Positions 1 to 8,360 of a DNA stretch of 32,444 nt are shown here, piece by piece. Under the pieces are notes generated by a model that ran no database searches, was not told the DNA's origin, and was given only the letters and a program-made list of their open reading frames with translations. Both the position numbers and the translations under genes were made by a program. Each line of letters starts with the position of its first letter. The first letter of the stretch is position 1. This DNA comes from a virus: IMG/VR virus record IMGVR_UViG_3300030838_000035, positions 1-32,444 of that record. One strand, written 5' to 3'.

Positions 1-760
1 AACCTTCGTTACCGGTGCGCAACGCTTCGGTGGTCAGCATCCCCGAGGCTTGCGCGAGGTCCCACACCCAAGGCCATTCTGCTCGGTTGTAGATAAACCC
101 GCCGATACCGGCCCAGCCACCCGGAGAGAACGCGGTAGTGGTCTCGAACACCGGACGCCCCAACGGTGTGTTGTCGTAACGACCGATGGGCCACCAGTTC
201 CCTGCGCCATCACTTCGCAGGTGCCACCAGTCTCCGGCGCCCATCAACACCAGAAAAGGGTAACCAGACGGACTCAGGTGCGTATGAAACTTGATCCTGT
301 CCGTTCCTGAGGCCTGAACAACTAAACGATTACCGCTGTTATCGGTGCGCCGGATGATGACGTCTACAACGCCTAACGCTTCGTTAGAAACGGGTAAGGT
401 CGTAGTTCGGGCAGCGGCTCTGGCGTCAATCAACACCAGCCCCATTTGATCCGCCGTCAAAGTTGCACTAGCTGATAAAGAGGTGATCCGGCTGAGGGCG
501 AGTAAGGCCGGGGGAATATGCTTGATCTTGGTCCACTCTTCGGCCTCGCCCACAAGTTTTTGAAGTGCCTGAAGCAATTGGGAGTCATTTTCAGGGTCAA
601 GTGCAATACCTAGCCCTACAATGGCATTCACCAGCTCGCGCTGAACTGCGTTCAGCCAGGTAGCCATGATAAGAGTGGCTGGAACACCCGCACCCGGTGC
701 GCCTTCCGTGAATTCTCCGCTCGCATTCGCGGTGGTAGTTGCGCTACCAATTTTCAGCAT
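1..760 (-). CDS. Tail fibre / tail collar protein, N-terminal part (cut by window edge)
   Basis: The reading frame opens with ATG at 758-760, overlapping the TAA of the gp48-like gene as TAATG, and stays open to base 1, giving 253 codons. The N-terminus (MLKIGSATTTANASGEFTEG) followed by a TWLNAVQRELVNAI segment is typical of Mu/P2-type tail fibre or collar proteins. This region attaches to the baseplate and is followed by a variable host-binding part. Residues 180-235 are rich in Trp and Gly, as in fibre shaft or tip domains. The position directly after gp48 is where Mu encodes its fibre gene S. The receptor-binding end and any fibre-assembly chaperone or invertible segment lie outside the window. 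Confidence 0.85.
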   Translation of the reverse strand, partial: MLKIGSATTTANASGEFTEGAPGAGVPATLIMATWLNAVQRELVNAIVGLGIALDPENDSQLLQALQKLVGEAEEWTKIKHIPPALLALSRITSLSASATLTADQMGLVLIDARAAARTTTLPVSNEALGVVDVIIRRTDNSGNRLVVQASGTDRIKFHTHLSPSGYPFLVLMGAGDWWHLRSDGAGNWWPIGRYDNTPLGRPVFETTTAFSPGGWAGIGGFIYNRAEWPWVWDLAQASGMLTTEALRTGNEG

Positions 761-1335
761 TAGTTTGCTCCGTAACCAAATAAAAGAATCGACTCGGCAG
801 GCTTTAACTGGCCAAACCGACACTCCAACGCTTTATTGCCCCAGGCTGCGAGGGGATCGCCTGCACTGGCCACACCAGCAACGGCAGGGACAACCGTCAC
901 CGCAGGGGCGTTGATGCGCCATGTCCAATCCCAGTCGCCACCATTGATGGGGTCGCCCGCGCTCGCAATACCTGCTCGGGCAGGTCGAAATACCGTGATG
1001 GTGATTTCGTAGCCAAGCGACTTGGCCAAAGCGATAAAGAACGGCGCACTTTGGCCCGCGTACCCCTTCCACTTGCTAACAGCGGCATTCACACGCTGTC
1101 CGACGGACTGGGTAGTACCGATCAAGCAGGGATCTGGAAGGCCCAGCACACGCTCCCAGTCGGCCAAGCCGTTACCGCTGTCAGGCAGAATGGCTGAGAG
1201 GACCTGGCCCGTTACCAATGTCGCAGCGCTCAAAGCGGCAGCTTCTGATTCGATTACCGAGGCAAGCTTCGCAGCGTGGAGGTCGTATGCTTCAGGCGGC
1301 AGTAATGCGCGGAGTTGATCACCGAGTACGGTCAT
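760..1335 (-). CDS. Baseplate/tail protein, Mu gp48-like (DUF2313, YmfQ family)
   Basis: This 191-residue protein belongs to the DUF2313/YmfQ family, which joins the baseplate to the tail fibres in Mu-like and P2-like myophages. An N-terminal helical part (DQLRALLPPEAYDLH) is followed by a conserved segment with LADWERVLGLPD around residues 55-67. The Gly/Asp/Trp-rich C-terminal half contains the family's paired AGIASAGDPI and AGVASAGDPL repeats. The length is close to Mu gp48. The start at 1335 overlaps the gp47 stop by four bases (ATGA), and the stop overlaps the fibre start (TAATG), so translation is probably coupled through the baseplate operon. Confidence 0.88.
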   Translation of the reverse strand: MTVLGDQLRALLPPEAYDLHAAKLASVIESEAAALSAATLVTGQVLSAILPDSGNGLADWERVLGLPDPCLIGTTQSVGQRVNAAVSKWKGYAGQSAPFFIALAKSLGYEITITVFRPARAGIASAGDPINGGDWDWTWRINAPAVTVVPAVAGVASAGDPLAAWGNKALECRFGQLKPAESILLFGYGAN

Positions 1336-2402
1336 TCAAGAATTCCCAGGGTGATCGTTCCGGGGCGAATCCAGCCGATCAAAGCAGCATCGTCTGACGC
1401 AGGCACGTTGGCCGTTGGCGTCAATACATCACGATCAACGACGCCTGCGAGGTTGGTAATCATCCCTTCAATCTGGGATCGCATCAGGCCGTCGGATGGG
1501 CTCAACGCACCCAGGAGACTGTTGTAGGCTTTTTGAGCGGCTACCTGCACATCAGCGAGCAGGTAGCCTTTGGCCAACTTGACTTTGGCTTCAGTGTCCA
1601 CGATGCGCTGCGTAGGGGCGAACACCGCAGCGTCAGCAATCACGCTGCAAAGACTTTGAATATGGGCCTGGCAAGCAGCAATAGTGATGTCGGACGGAAT
1701 TCCCGTGCTACCGGTGATCACCACGTCTACGGTCCCTCCGCCTCGACGCCCCGGAAGGACCAGCGCACTGGCCACACCCTCGACCTCCTTGGCCCAACGC
1801 TCATAGTCGTAGTCCGCACCACCGGCCGGGGGCTTCTGGATGAGCTCCAGCAGCCTGGCCCTCAGCGAACTGACCGTCTCCTGGTCTTCACCACCAGTCG
1901 TTTGCGATACAAAAACGGCACCGGCATCCATCCCCAAGGGTGGACTCGCCAAGGTCAGGGCGCCTGTGAGGTCATTGGCAGATGTACCAGCCGTTTGAGC
2001 CAAAACATGCGCAGTCCCGGTGCCTGCGGCGCCGAGAGTCGCATCAGCCGCAACCACGAACACGTTACCGCTGGCGATATGGGTCATGGTGGCGCCTTGG
2101 AACAGCGTGACCTCTGCGGTTCCGGACAGCGAAACAGGAGCACCTGCTGAAACGGCACCCTTACGCGATAGGCCGCGCAAGGCCGCCTCATGGATTACTT
2201 CGTCATCGTCGGATGTATCGGCAAAGATTTGGTCATAGACCCAGGCTAGTTTCTGGTAGAAGCCCTCTAGTGCTGCCGCAAAGGACGCTGAACGGACGTA
2301 ATTGTCGCTGTCAGAAGTGATATCTGCCTCAGCATCGAGGTTGCGAATATCGCGCAGAATTTTGCTGAGGATGGAGTCGAAGGTCGGTACTGAGAGCGCC
2401 AT
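1332..2402 (-). CDS. Baseplate protein, Mu gp47-like (baseplate J family)
   Basis: This 356-residue protein belongs to the baseplate J family (P2 gpJ, Mu gp47, T4 gp6-like), which builds the wedges of a contractile-tail baseplate. The N-terminus (MALSVPTFDSILSKILRDIR) and the central KPPAGGADYDYERWAKEVEG motif near residues 190-210 are the family hallmarks. After them come a VDVVITGSTGIPS strand region and a helical C-terminus. The length is nearly that of Mu gp47. The start overlaps the gp46 stop (TGATG type) and the end overlaps gp48 by four bases, consistent with stoichiometric co-translation of wedge components. Confidence 0.92.
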   Translation of the reverse strand: MALSVPTFDSILSKILRDIRNLDAEADITSDSDNYVRSASFAAALEGFYQKLAWVYDQIFADTSDDDEVIHEAALRGLSRKGAVSAGAPVSLSGTAEVTLFQGATMTHIASGNVFVVAADATLGAAGTGTAHVLAQTAGTSANDLTGALTLASPPLGMDAGAVFVSQTTGGEDQETVSSLRARLLELIQKPPAGGADYDYERWAKEVEGVASALVLPGRRGGGTVDVVITGSTGIPSDITIAACQAHIQSLCSVIADAAVFAPTQRIVDTEAKVKLAKGYLLADVQVAAQKAYNSLLGALSPSDGLMRSQIEGMITNLAGVVDRDVLTPTANVPASDDAALIGWIRPGTITLGILE

Positions 2403-2752
2403 CAGATAACCCTTACAGGATGCTGGAAAACCTGCTCGACGCCTGCGCTGTCGATCACTGTGATCAACAGGTGCAGCCAGCCAGTGTGCGGCTGTTCAAC
2501 GTCGACCGAAACGGATGCGGCTCGCCCATCATCAACCAGAGGCTGAAGCGCTTCGGTTGCGTATTGCTTGCCAAGGATGCCGACCCTGGATAAGTCCTTG
2601 GAGCGGCGGAGTAGGTACAGGCGGGAGCCCAAAACGGGATCGGCCCACCAGGAACCGAGCGGCACGGTGAGTCTGAGATAAACGGCGTTGGCAAGCGTCT
2701 TGATACGCTTGCCAGTTAAGTCGCCTGATGTTGGGTCTATGCCTGCGTCCAT
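2402..2752 (-). CDS. Baseplate wedge protein, Mu gp46-like (GPW/gp25 family)
   Basis: This 116-residue protein is a small baseplate wedge subunit of the GPW/gp25 type (lysozyme-like fold without lysozyme activity). The family pattern is visible: a GIDPTSGDLTG opening, a central VPLGSWWADPVLGSRLYLLR segment (residues 30-49), and a C-terminal beta part. The start is uncertain. The ATG at 2752 has no convincing ribosome site, and the frame stays open 14 more codons upstream, with a CTG but no ATG, GTG or TTG there. A 76-base gap separates it from gp45, unusual in this otherwise overlapping tail operon. Its role next to the J-like protein follows from family and synteny. Confidence 0.85.
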   Translation of the reverse strand: MDAGIDPTSGDLTGKRIKTLANAVYLRLTVPLGSWWADPVLGSRLYLLRRSKDLSRVGILGKQYATEALQPLVDDGRAASVSVDVEQPHTGWLHLLITVIDSAGVEQVFQHPVRVI

Positions 2753-2828
2753 GCGGGCATGATGGTGGTTGAGGTGGCCGAGCAGTCTTTCCAGACCGTT
2801 TAATTACACGTCCTGGTCAGTTCAGTCA

Positions 2829-3386
2829 TCACATGCTGATCGTGTCGCTTGAGTTGGGAGAGATGCTACCTTTGGCAAGGATAATGCCACCGACTCCGAT
2901 GCTACCGGTAGTTACGATATTGCCCCTCACTGCCAGCCCCTTTTCAATTGTTACCGTGGCGTCCGTTTCCAGCAGTGGCGTCTGGATCGAGACTTTTTTG
3001 GCGGCCTTCATGATCAGCGTGTCGGTCTCTACTTCGATCACCCGACCGCGCTTGAGATGCACCTTATCACCCTCGTCGGTGTACAGAGCGACTTCCCCTT
3101 TATCCAGCGTGAGTCGATACCGGCCATCCTCGCTGGCCACAACCACGGCATGCTGACTGCTCCCACCGACTGGGATGCAGATGTACTCGGCGCCTGGCAG
3201 CGGCGATGATGTGAACCCGTAATGCTGAAACAGCTCTCCCGGCACGGCTTCACCGGCCAAGCCCTGCATCTGCACCCCGAGCAGCTTGCCCTGAGTCGAG
3301 GCGCTGGCCACAGCTCGAAACGCCTGGCGCACGCTGCTGCGCTCGCGGGCAGCCTGCTCCCGCATCATCCGTCCTAATGTCTTCAC
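2829..3386 (-). CDS. Baseplate assembly/spike protein, Mu gp45-like (gpV family)
   Basis: This is the central tail spike/baseplate hub of the gpV-gp45 family, which pierces the outer membrane. The chosen start is GTG at 3386, overlapping the TAG of gene P as TAGTG. It is preceded by a GGGGG Shine-Dalgarno at suitable spacing and gives 185 residues, about the length of Mu gp45. Longer frames upstream translate the gene-P region out of frame and are not family-like. An OB-fold-like N-terminal half contains VPGELFQHYGFTSSPLPGAE. It is followed by repetitive beta-rich sequence (ETDTLIMKAAKKVSIQTPLL, then Gly-rich turns) typical of a triple-stranded beta-helix spike. Confidence 0.88.
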   Translation of the reverse strand: MKTLGRMMREQAARERSSVRQAFRAVASASTQGKLLGVQMQGLAGEAVPGELFQHYGFTSSPLPGAEYICIPVGGSSQHAVVVASEDGRYRLTLDKGEVALYTDEGDKVHLKRGRVIEVETDTLIMKAAKKVSIQTPLLETDATVTIEKGLAVRGNIVTTGSIGVGGIILAKGSISPNSSDTISM

Positions 3387-4501
3387 TAAAACCCCCTGAC
3401 CATTTCGATAAATGCCGCGTCCTTGTCGCCCTTTCTCCCCTTGTGTTTCTTCACCTTGGCGCCGTCGAGTACCCACATCTTGTCTTCTCGCAGACGCAGC
3501 TCTGTGATCGCACCTTGGCTTCGTGTGAGTCGCAGGGTGCGAGCCATGAGAAAGTAAATGGCGTTCAACCCATGGGGCTCGCTTCTGACCCACACGCGCT
3601 GACCAGGTGTCCATACGTCGCCATTGCCGCAGCGGTGGCCCTTAACAATCGCTCGGATTTCTAGCCCCTCCAAACGACTGTCGGCGAGCAGCTTTCGGGC
3701 ACGTGTAGTTGCCATGTCCTGGTTCTCGGTGCTGCTGTCAATCACCACCTTAGGCCGGAAAATTCCTCGCTTGGCCAAGGTCTCGTCCTGGATCACTGAC
3801 CGCAGGTGCGAGCGGCTGGTGTCGAGGCCGTCATTATCGTACTGGCCGTGCTGGCCCAGCAGAGTTATCTGGCTGTATCGGTTGGCGATGGACCGGCGAA
3901 CGCCAAGGCGCTCGACGTTGTTACCCTCACCGTTGCGGTTCATGATCAGCTCAGCCACTGGCGGGGCCTCGTAGTCAGGACCACCAACTACCAGTGTGCC
4001 GTCGGGATCAAACCATGGCCAAAGACCGTTGGCCTCGGCGACCTGCAACAGCGCCTCCCAAGCGGACTGCCCAGGCTCGATCTGCACCCGGCGGCGCGAC
4101 TTGGCGGCATCTGCCTGGATTCTGATCTTGCTGATGCCCAGTGGCTTCACGACCAGGTCGACAACTTCACGCAACGATGCTTCCCGCAGCGACACGAATG
4201 GGCATGAGCAATCAACCAGAGCAGCAGCTCCGTCCCGACCATTGATGCGGATTGCGACACCTTGACGGCTCACGTCATGCTCGAACTCATCGATCTGGCC
4301 AGTCAAGACCCGATCACGGCCGAGGTTGAGTATGCAGCTTGCCCCCTCGACCAGGACGGATGGGAGCGCGGCAGAGTCCTTGACGTAAAGCTCCAGTTCA
4401 AAGGCATCGGCCGGAGTGAGCAGGTCCGACTCTACAGACCAGCCGTCCCACGTGTCATGGGTGAGCCCGCCGATGGCCAGCGTTATAGAGTCATTTTGCA
4501 T
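3386..4501 (-). CDS. P: Baseplate hub protein, Mu gp44/P-like (gpD family)
   Basis: This 371-residue protein is the Mu P/P2 gpD-type hub that forms the ring between tube, baseplate and spike. It starts with an immunoglobulin-like module (MQNDSITLAIGGLTHDTWDG). It has the conserved DGAAALVDCSCPF segment around residue 90-105 and the GQSAWEALLQVAEANGLWPW segment around 145-165, where other members read similarly. The length is close to Mu P. The ATG at 4501 was chosen over an upstream codon because it begins the conserved N-terminus; it overlaps the end of N by 11 bases. The stop overlaps the GTG of gp45. It sits between N and gp45 exactly as in Mu. Confidence 0.9.
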   Translation of the reverse strand: MQNDSITLAIGGLTHDTWDGWSVESDLLTPADAFELELYVKDSAALPSVLVEGASCILNLGRDRVLTGQIDEFEHDVSRQGVAIRINGRDGAAALVDCSCPFVSLREASLREVVDLVVKPLGISKIRIQADAAKSRRRVQIEPGQSAWEALLQVAEANGLWPWFDPDGTLVVGGPDYEAPPVAELIMNRNGEGNNVERLGVRRSIANRYSQITLLGQHGQYDNDGLDTSRSHLRSVIQDETLAKRGIFRPKVVIDSSTENQDMATTRARKLLADSRLEGLEIRAIVKGHRCGNGDVWTPGQRVWVRSEPHGLNAIYFLMARTLRLTRSQGAITELRLREDKMWVLDGAKVKKHKGRKGDKDAAFIEMVRGF

Positions 4502-5819
4502 ACGCACGAAGCACCTCACCTGGCTGGATGTTGTAGGGAGCACTCAGGCCCGGATTCAGTCGCGCAAGCTCGATGGCCCGTGAGTGATCGCCGTACCAGC
4601 GATGGGCAAGTAGCCGCAGGTTCGCGGCTGACTCAACCGTACGCTCGACCAGTGGCGGACTCAGCAAGATTACGGTGCGGGCACGGGCCTGGATCAGCCC
4701 GGCCATGGTGCGCAATGCATCGATAACCGGCAGTGCGGCCTGCACGTCGTACAGGCGCCTATGCAGCAGAATGGCCGACTCCAAGAGCGACCTGACAAGG
4801 TTGACCAACGCCTCCACGTCGCTCGGACTCAGGGTCTGAGTGGTCGCCTCGTCCTCAATGATTACCGACACGGCCTGAGCATTTGCCAGCGCCGTCTCCG
4901 TGATGATCAGCACCACCAGTGCCAAACCTGCCGCTTCAACGGGATCGGTTGGCATGCTGTCAGGGATCACCGACGCATCCGGCTCGGTGCCTTGGCGGGC
5001 ACTGACGAGCAGTGCCGTGGCCGCTCGCGATGCTTGCGCCGTCAAACTGGTGCTGCCTGGCACCGTCGCCGGGATGCCGCTACGGGACAGCAACTCACGC
5101 GAGGTCGACGGCGTGCTGTTCTGGATGGCGCCCCGAATCTCCGTCGGCGTCCTGGTCAAGTCCACCAGCGGATCAAATGCAGACGAAGGGTCACTACTGG
5201 CCATGCTTTTAACCTGCGACACCACTCCCATGATCTGGCTACGAAGCTGCTGCAAGCGAAGGCCGATACCAGGTAACCCCAAAGCCTTTTCCAACAGACC
5301 TGTCCAACCGCCACCGATCCAACTCTGGATCTCGGCAACCAGGGAATCGATTTTCGCCAGGAGGTCAAAGAGGCCGTCCTGCCATGTAACCTCATCTTCC
5401 GCATAGCCCTTTTTCTGTAGCGTCAACGCGAGATCCCGGCCAAAGAAAGGATTGTCCGGGATGTCCTCCAGAAATTGCAGATCCACTTCTGCATAATCCG
5501 GACGCTCGGCGGTATGACGCACTCGCCACGACTGAGTGACAACAGAGACGCGGCCATAAATCGGGTGGATTAACTCACCTTGACCTGGGATGTCCAAAGC
5601 TTTGAGCAGTAACTGCAACCAAAGATCATAGTTCGGACCATTAAAAATTACCCGCATTGCAAACGCCCTGGCGCCCCGGCCTAAATCCTCAACACTATCC
5701 CCATCTTTGTAGGGAGTGCCGTGTTGGCTGGTGTAACGCTGGGCTTCTAAGTTTTCGTCTGCAACGTCTATTGGAACGCCTCGAAACGAGGCGTCCAGCA
5801 AGTTCTTTTCCCAGCTCAA
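4491..5819 (-). CDS. N: DNA circulation/tail-baseplate protein N-like (Mu gp43)
   Basis: This 442-residue protein has the DNA-circularisation N-terminal domain (DNA_circ_N, roughly residues 5-100, opening MSWEKNLLDASFRGVPIDV). That domain is characteristic of Mu gpN, which is needed for tail assembly and carries circular-form DNA binding in the family description. The middle (residues 140-300) is helical and low in similarity. The last 35 residues (SRAIELARLNPGLSAPYNIQ) resemble a LysM-like peptidoglycan-binding motif. The start is a TTG at 5819 overlapping the tape-measure stop by four bases (TTGA). This non-ATG start may lower yield relative to neighbours. It is slightly shorter than Mu N. 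Confidence 0.88.
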   Translation of the reverse strand: MSWEKNLLDASFRGVPIDVADENLEAQRYTSQHGTPYKDGDSVEDLGRGARAFAMRVIFNGPNYDLWLQLLLKALDIPGQGELIHPIYGRVSVVTQSWRVRHTAERPDYAEVDLQFLEDIPDNPFFGRDLALTLQKKGYAEDEVTWQDGLFDLLAKIDSLVAEIQSWIGGGWTGLLEKALGLPGIGLRLQQLRSQIMGVVSQVKSMASSDPSSAFDPLVDLTRTPTEIRGAIQNSTPSTSRELLSRSGIPATVPGSTSLTAQASRAATALLVSARQGTEPDASVIPDSMPTDPVEAAGLALVVLIITETALANAQAVSVIIEDEATTQTLSPSDVEALVNLVRSLLESAILLHRRLYDVQAALPVIDALRTMAGLIQARARTVILLSPPLVERTVESAANLRLLAHRWYGDHSRAIELARLNPGLSAPYNIQPGEVLRAYAK

Positions 5820-8038
5820 TTTCCGCGCCTCACTTGAATGTCTGTTCGGCGCTCAACTTCGGCTTGAACCATTTCCGAGTTAAGACGCAACTCGACAACC
5901 AATGGTTTATCCACCAATGATCGCAAGCGTTGTTCTGCCATGTTATCGGCACCTTGTTGAAGTGGGCCGACACTTGCCTGAGTCAAACGATTAGCCGCAT
6001 TCTGCGCCCAACTTACAGCTCCAGCCGCTGAGGTGCCCGCAGCTGTAAGTCCGGTTTGCTCTTGAGTTAAGCGCTGGGCCTGACTGGAAAGCCAATCACT
6101 TGTCGCATCCGGATTACTCTTGGCAAGTTCAATTCGGTTTTTATAAAAAGAAGTTTTATAAGTCTTCTGACCAGCATCATCCAACTTGGAGTTTTGCACG
6201 GCTCGCAATCGGCCTTCATCTGTATTCTCCGTTGAACCACTGGTTAGCGCGGCAATGGCGGCCAAACTTACAATCCCGAACGGCACCGCCGGAATCACCT
6301 TCGTTGACTTACCATTAAGTTCGGGGATTGAGCCTGGAGTTATTCCTTCTGACGGCCAGTTAGTAACAAACACCGAAGTAACGCCTGTTGCTTCCTCCAA
6401 TACTTTGCCAACGGCGATATTCTTTAGTGTTTCAGGGCCACCCATAAATTTATTGATAAGTGCCCCTGCACCTGCCTTGACGCCGCGACCAGCGTAATAA
6501 CCACCAACACCAACAGCAGCACTGCCAGCCAATAGCTGCTCACCCGAAAGATTCAAGTCATCGAGTAAGTAACTCCCGAAGTCCGCAAAACCCTTGTTAA
6601 GTGGTTTGGACATCCGGTCAATAGCCTCACCCAAAGTAGCTTTCATGCGTGCCCCAGCGCCGGTGGCACTTTCCACGTTGTCCTTTAAGTCGCTATCGAA
6701 TATCGGCTTAGCACCTTGAATCTCTTTGGCTTGCCTGCTGAATTTTTCGTTTTTGTCGCCGCTCAGCATAATGCGCATGCCACGAATGGTGTCCTGGTCC
6801 ATACCTTTGAACACCGTACCCATAAACTTGCCGCGCTCTTCGTCGGTCCTCATCTTGTCGTACTTGCGTTTAAGGTCCGCAAATACTTGCTCTGGGTTGC
6901 GCGATGCACCTTTCGAGTCAAAGAACTTTACGCCAGATGCTTTCGTGACCTGGTCTCGATAAGTTTTGTTGCTGAACACGCGCAGAGTCGACTCGGCAAG
7001 TGTGCCTAATCGCTCCGGTTGCATCTCAACGGTCGAGAGTGTTTCGGTAAATGCCAAAGCCTGTGCGAGCGACATGCCCGCCGCCTGCGCTGCACCACCG
7101 ATCTTAGGGAACAGGTCGGCAAGGTTCTCCAGTTCGGCGTTACCCTGGCGACCGGCCACCGTCATCTTTTGCAGCAGATCGAGCGCGACACCCGCCTTGT
7201 TAAGGTCAAGATTGAAGGCGCTGGCACCCGCGACAACGGCTTTACCCAGTACCGCCGAATCTGCCCCTGTGACCGCCGTCGCCTGGCCAATTGCATCGGA
7301 GGTTTTCTTGGACGCGCCGTAGTTCACGCCAGAAGCGATCAAGGTATTAAAGCCGCTATCAACATCGGTTCGGTCGAGGCCGTACTTCTTCGCGATTCGG
7401 AAGCCTTCGTTGCGCCATTCTTCACGCTCCGCGTTCGTCATGCCTGCGGTCTGCTGAGTTCGGATCAGCGAGCGATCCAGCTTGGCGCTACCGGTAAGCC
7501 CGGCACCGACACCGACGCCAATGCCCAGACCGGCTAACTTTCCCTGCGCGCTCTGGCCAAAGCCCTTCAAGCGGTTAAACTCGTCACGAACGCCCCCAGC
7601 CAGGCGCTTGAGCAGACGCAGGTTGCTACCGCCAGACTGAGCGAGACGCCGCATGCTGACTTCCGTCTTGTCGACGGACTGGCGGAGCTGGTCCGCGCCT
7701 TCTTTGGCGGCCTTGGCCAACTCGGTTTTGGTATCCCGCGCAGCTTGGCGCCCGGCCTGGCCCATGCCCTTCAGCTCAGCAGTGGTCTGAGTGACGCCCT
7801 GCCGGAACACACCTTGCCCCTGCGCCGTCTCCCGCATCGCCTGGCGCACGATCTTGTAACTCGTCGCGCCCGTTTGGGCGGACTTATTGAGGGCGGCCCC
7901 GGTCCTGTTCGCCTCGTCCCCTAGCGCTTTGGCACCGTCCCTGGCGGTTTTCTTCAGACTTTGCTCAAGGGCCTGGATCTCGCGGCGACTGTTACCGGAG
8001 GTCGCTTGAATCCGCAGGGCAACCCGTAAATCACTCAT
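5816..8038 (-). CDS. Tail tape measure protein
   Basis: This 740-residue protein sets tail length and passes through the tube during DNA ejection. The first 150 residues are Ala/Gln/Lys/Arg-rich helix (ALRIQATSGNSRREIQALEQ), followed by the phage tail tape-measure core (about 180-420), with a DLFPKIGGAAQAAGMSLAQA type segment. Hydrophobic glycine-rich stretches occur near residues 165-185 (GKLAGLGIGVGVGAGLTG), 510-530 and 590-610, consistent with membrane-inserting parts. The position after the tail-assembly chaperone pair and before N is the standard order. The upstream gap of 58 bases holds a terminator-like hairpin, so expression may be set separately from the sheath and tube genes. Confidence 0.93.
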   Translation of the reverse strand: MSDLRVALRIQATSGNSRREIQALEQSLKKTARDGAKALGDEANRTGAALNKSAQTGATSYKIVRQAMRETAQGQGVFRQGVTQTTAELKGMGQAGRQAARDTKTELAKAAKEGADQLRQSVDKTEVSMRRLAQSGGSNLRLLKRLAGGVRDEFNRLKGFGQSAQGKLAGLGIGVGVGAGLTGSAKLDRSLIRTQQTAGMTNAEREEWRNEGFRIAKKYGLDRTDVDSGFNTLIASGVNYGASKKTSDAIGQATAVTGADSAVLGKAVVAGASAFNLDLNKAGVALDLLQKMTVAGRQGNAELENLADLFPKIGGAAQAAGMSLAQALAFTETLSTVEMQPERLGTLAESTLRVFSNKTYRDQVTKASGVKFFDSKGASRNPEQVFADLKRKYDKMRTDEERGKFMGTVFKGMDQDTIRGMRIMLSGDKNEKFSRQAKEIQGAKPIFDSDLKDNVESATGAGARMKATLGEAIDRMSKPLNKGFADFGSYLLDDLNLSGEQLLAGSAAVGVGGYYAGRGVKAGAGALINKFMGGPETLKNIAVGKVLEEATGVTSVFVTNWPSEGITPGSIPELNGKSTKVIPAVPFGIVSLAAIAALTSGSTENTDEGRLRAVQNSKLDDAGQKTYKTSFYKNRIELAKSNPDATSDWLSSQAQRLTQEQTGLTAAGTSAAGAVSWAQNAANRLTQASVGPLQQGADNMAEQRLRSLVDKPLVVELRLNSEMVQAEVERRTDIQVRRGN

Positions 8039-8065
8039 TGCTACGACTCCAAAATGGGCTTACAT

Positions 8066-8093
8066 AAAGAAGAAAGGCCCGTCTCCGGGCCTT
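8066..8093 (-). terminator. Intrinsic terminator-like hairpin before the tape-measure gene
   Basis: A perfect 8-bp stem, AAGGCCCG paired with CGGGCCTT (8074-8081 and 8086-8093), encloses a TCTC loop. On the minus strand it is followed by TCTTCTTT, a broken U-tract. It lies 3 bases past the stop of the 87-residue gene and 27 bases before the tape-measure ATG. It is oriented to stop late transcription partway through the tail operon. The interrupted U-tract suggests partial termination or 3'-end stabilisation rather than a full stop. Confidence 0.65.
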
Positions 8094-8096
8094 GAA

Positions 8097-8360
8097 TCAG
8101 TGAATGGTTGGAGCCGGAGCCTCGACCGATTCCCAGCCCAGCTCGGCGTCGCCACCGGGGCTGAGAGTGATGATGAATCGACCGTCCCCTACAGGCTGGA
8201 AACCGAGGCGCTGAGCAGATTCCCGCATGTCCTCCTGAAAGGCCTCCATGGGGCACCTTGCTCCCACCACCAGCACCGAGGCACCGCGCCTGGCTCGCAG
8301 GTTGTTCTCCAGCGTCTGTAGCTCGATGGCGCTCAGCGGCACGGATTGATGCTGACTCAT
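8097..8360 (-). CDS. Small uncharacterised tail-operon protein
   Basis: This 87-residue protein is not recognised. It starts with ATG at 8360, overlapping the TGA that ends the frameshifted tail-chaperone product (ATGA), so it is very probably translated. An N-terminal helix (VPLSAIELQTLENNLRARRG) precedes a beta-rich segment with GRFIITLSPGGDAELGWE. It has no membrane segment, signal peptide or obvious metal site. It sits between the chaperone pair and the tape measure, where phages often keep small tail-assembly factors. It is followed directly by a terminator-like hairpin. A tail-assembly role is only inferred from position. Confidence 0.7.
   Translation of the reverse strand: MSQHQSVPLSAIELQTLENNLRARRGASVLVVGARCPMEAFQEDMRESAQRLGFQPVGDGRFIITLSPGGDAELGWESVEAPAPTIH

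Noticed and set aside
1-760. Invertible tail-fibre segment with Gin-type sites
   Set aside because: No inversion site or invertase is visible; any such system would be left of the window.
1533-2150. 205-codon plus-strand frame inside gp47
   Set aside because: It lies opposite a clear baseplate J gene, has low-complexity unnatural composition and no start signal.
4262-4726. 154-codon plus-strand frame across the N/P junction
   Set aside because: It is antisense to two recognised tail genes and has no family-like segment.
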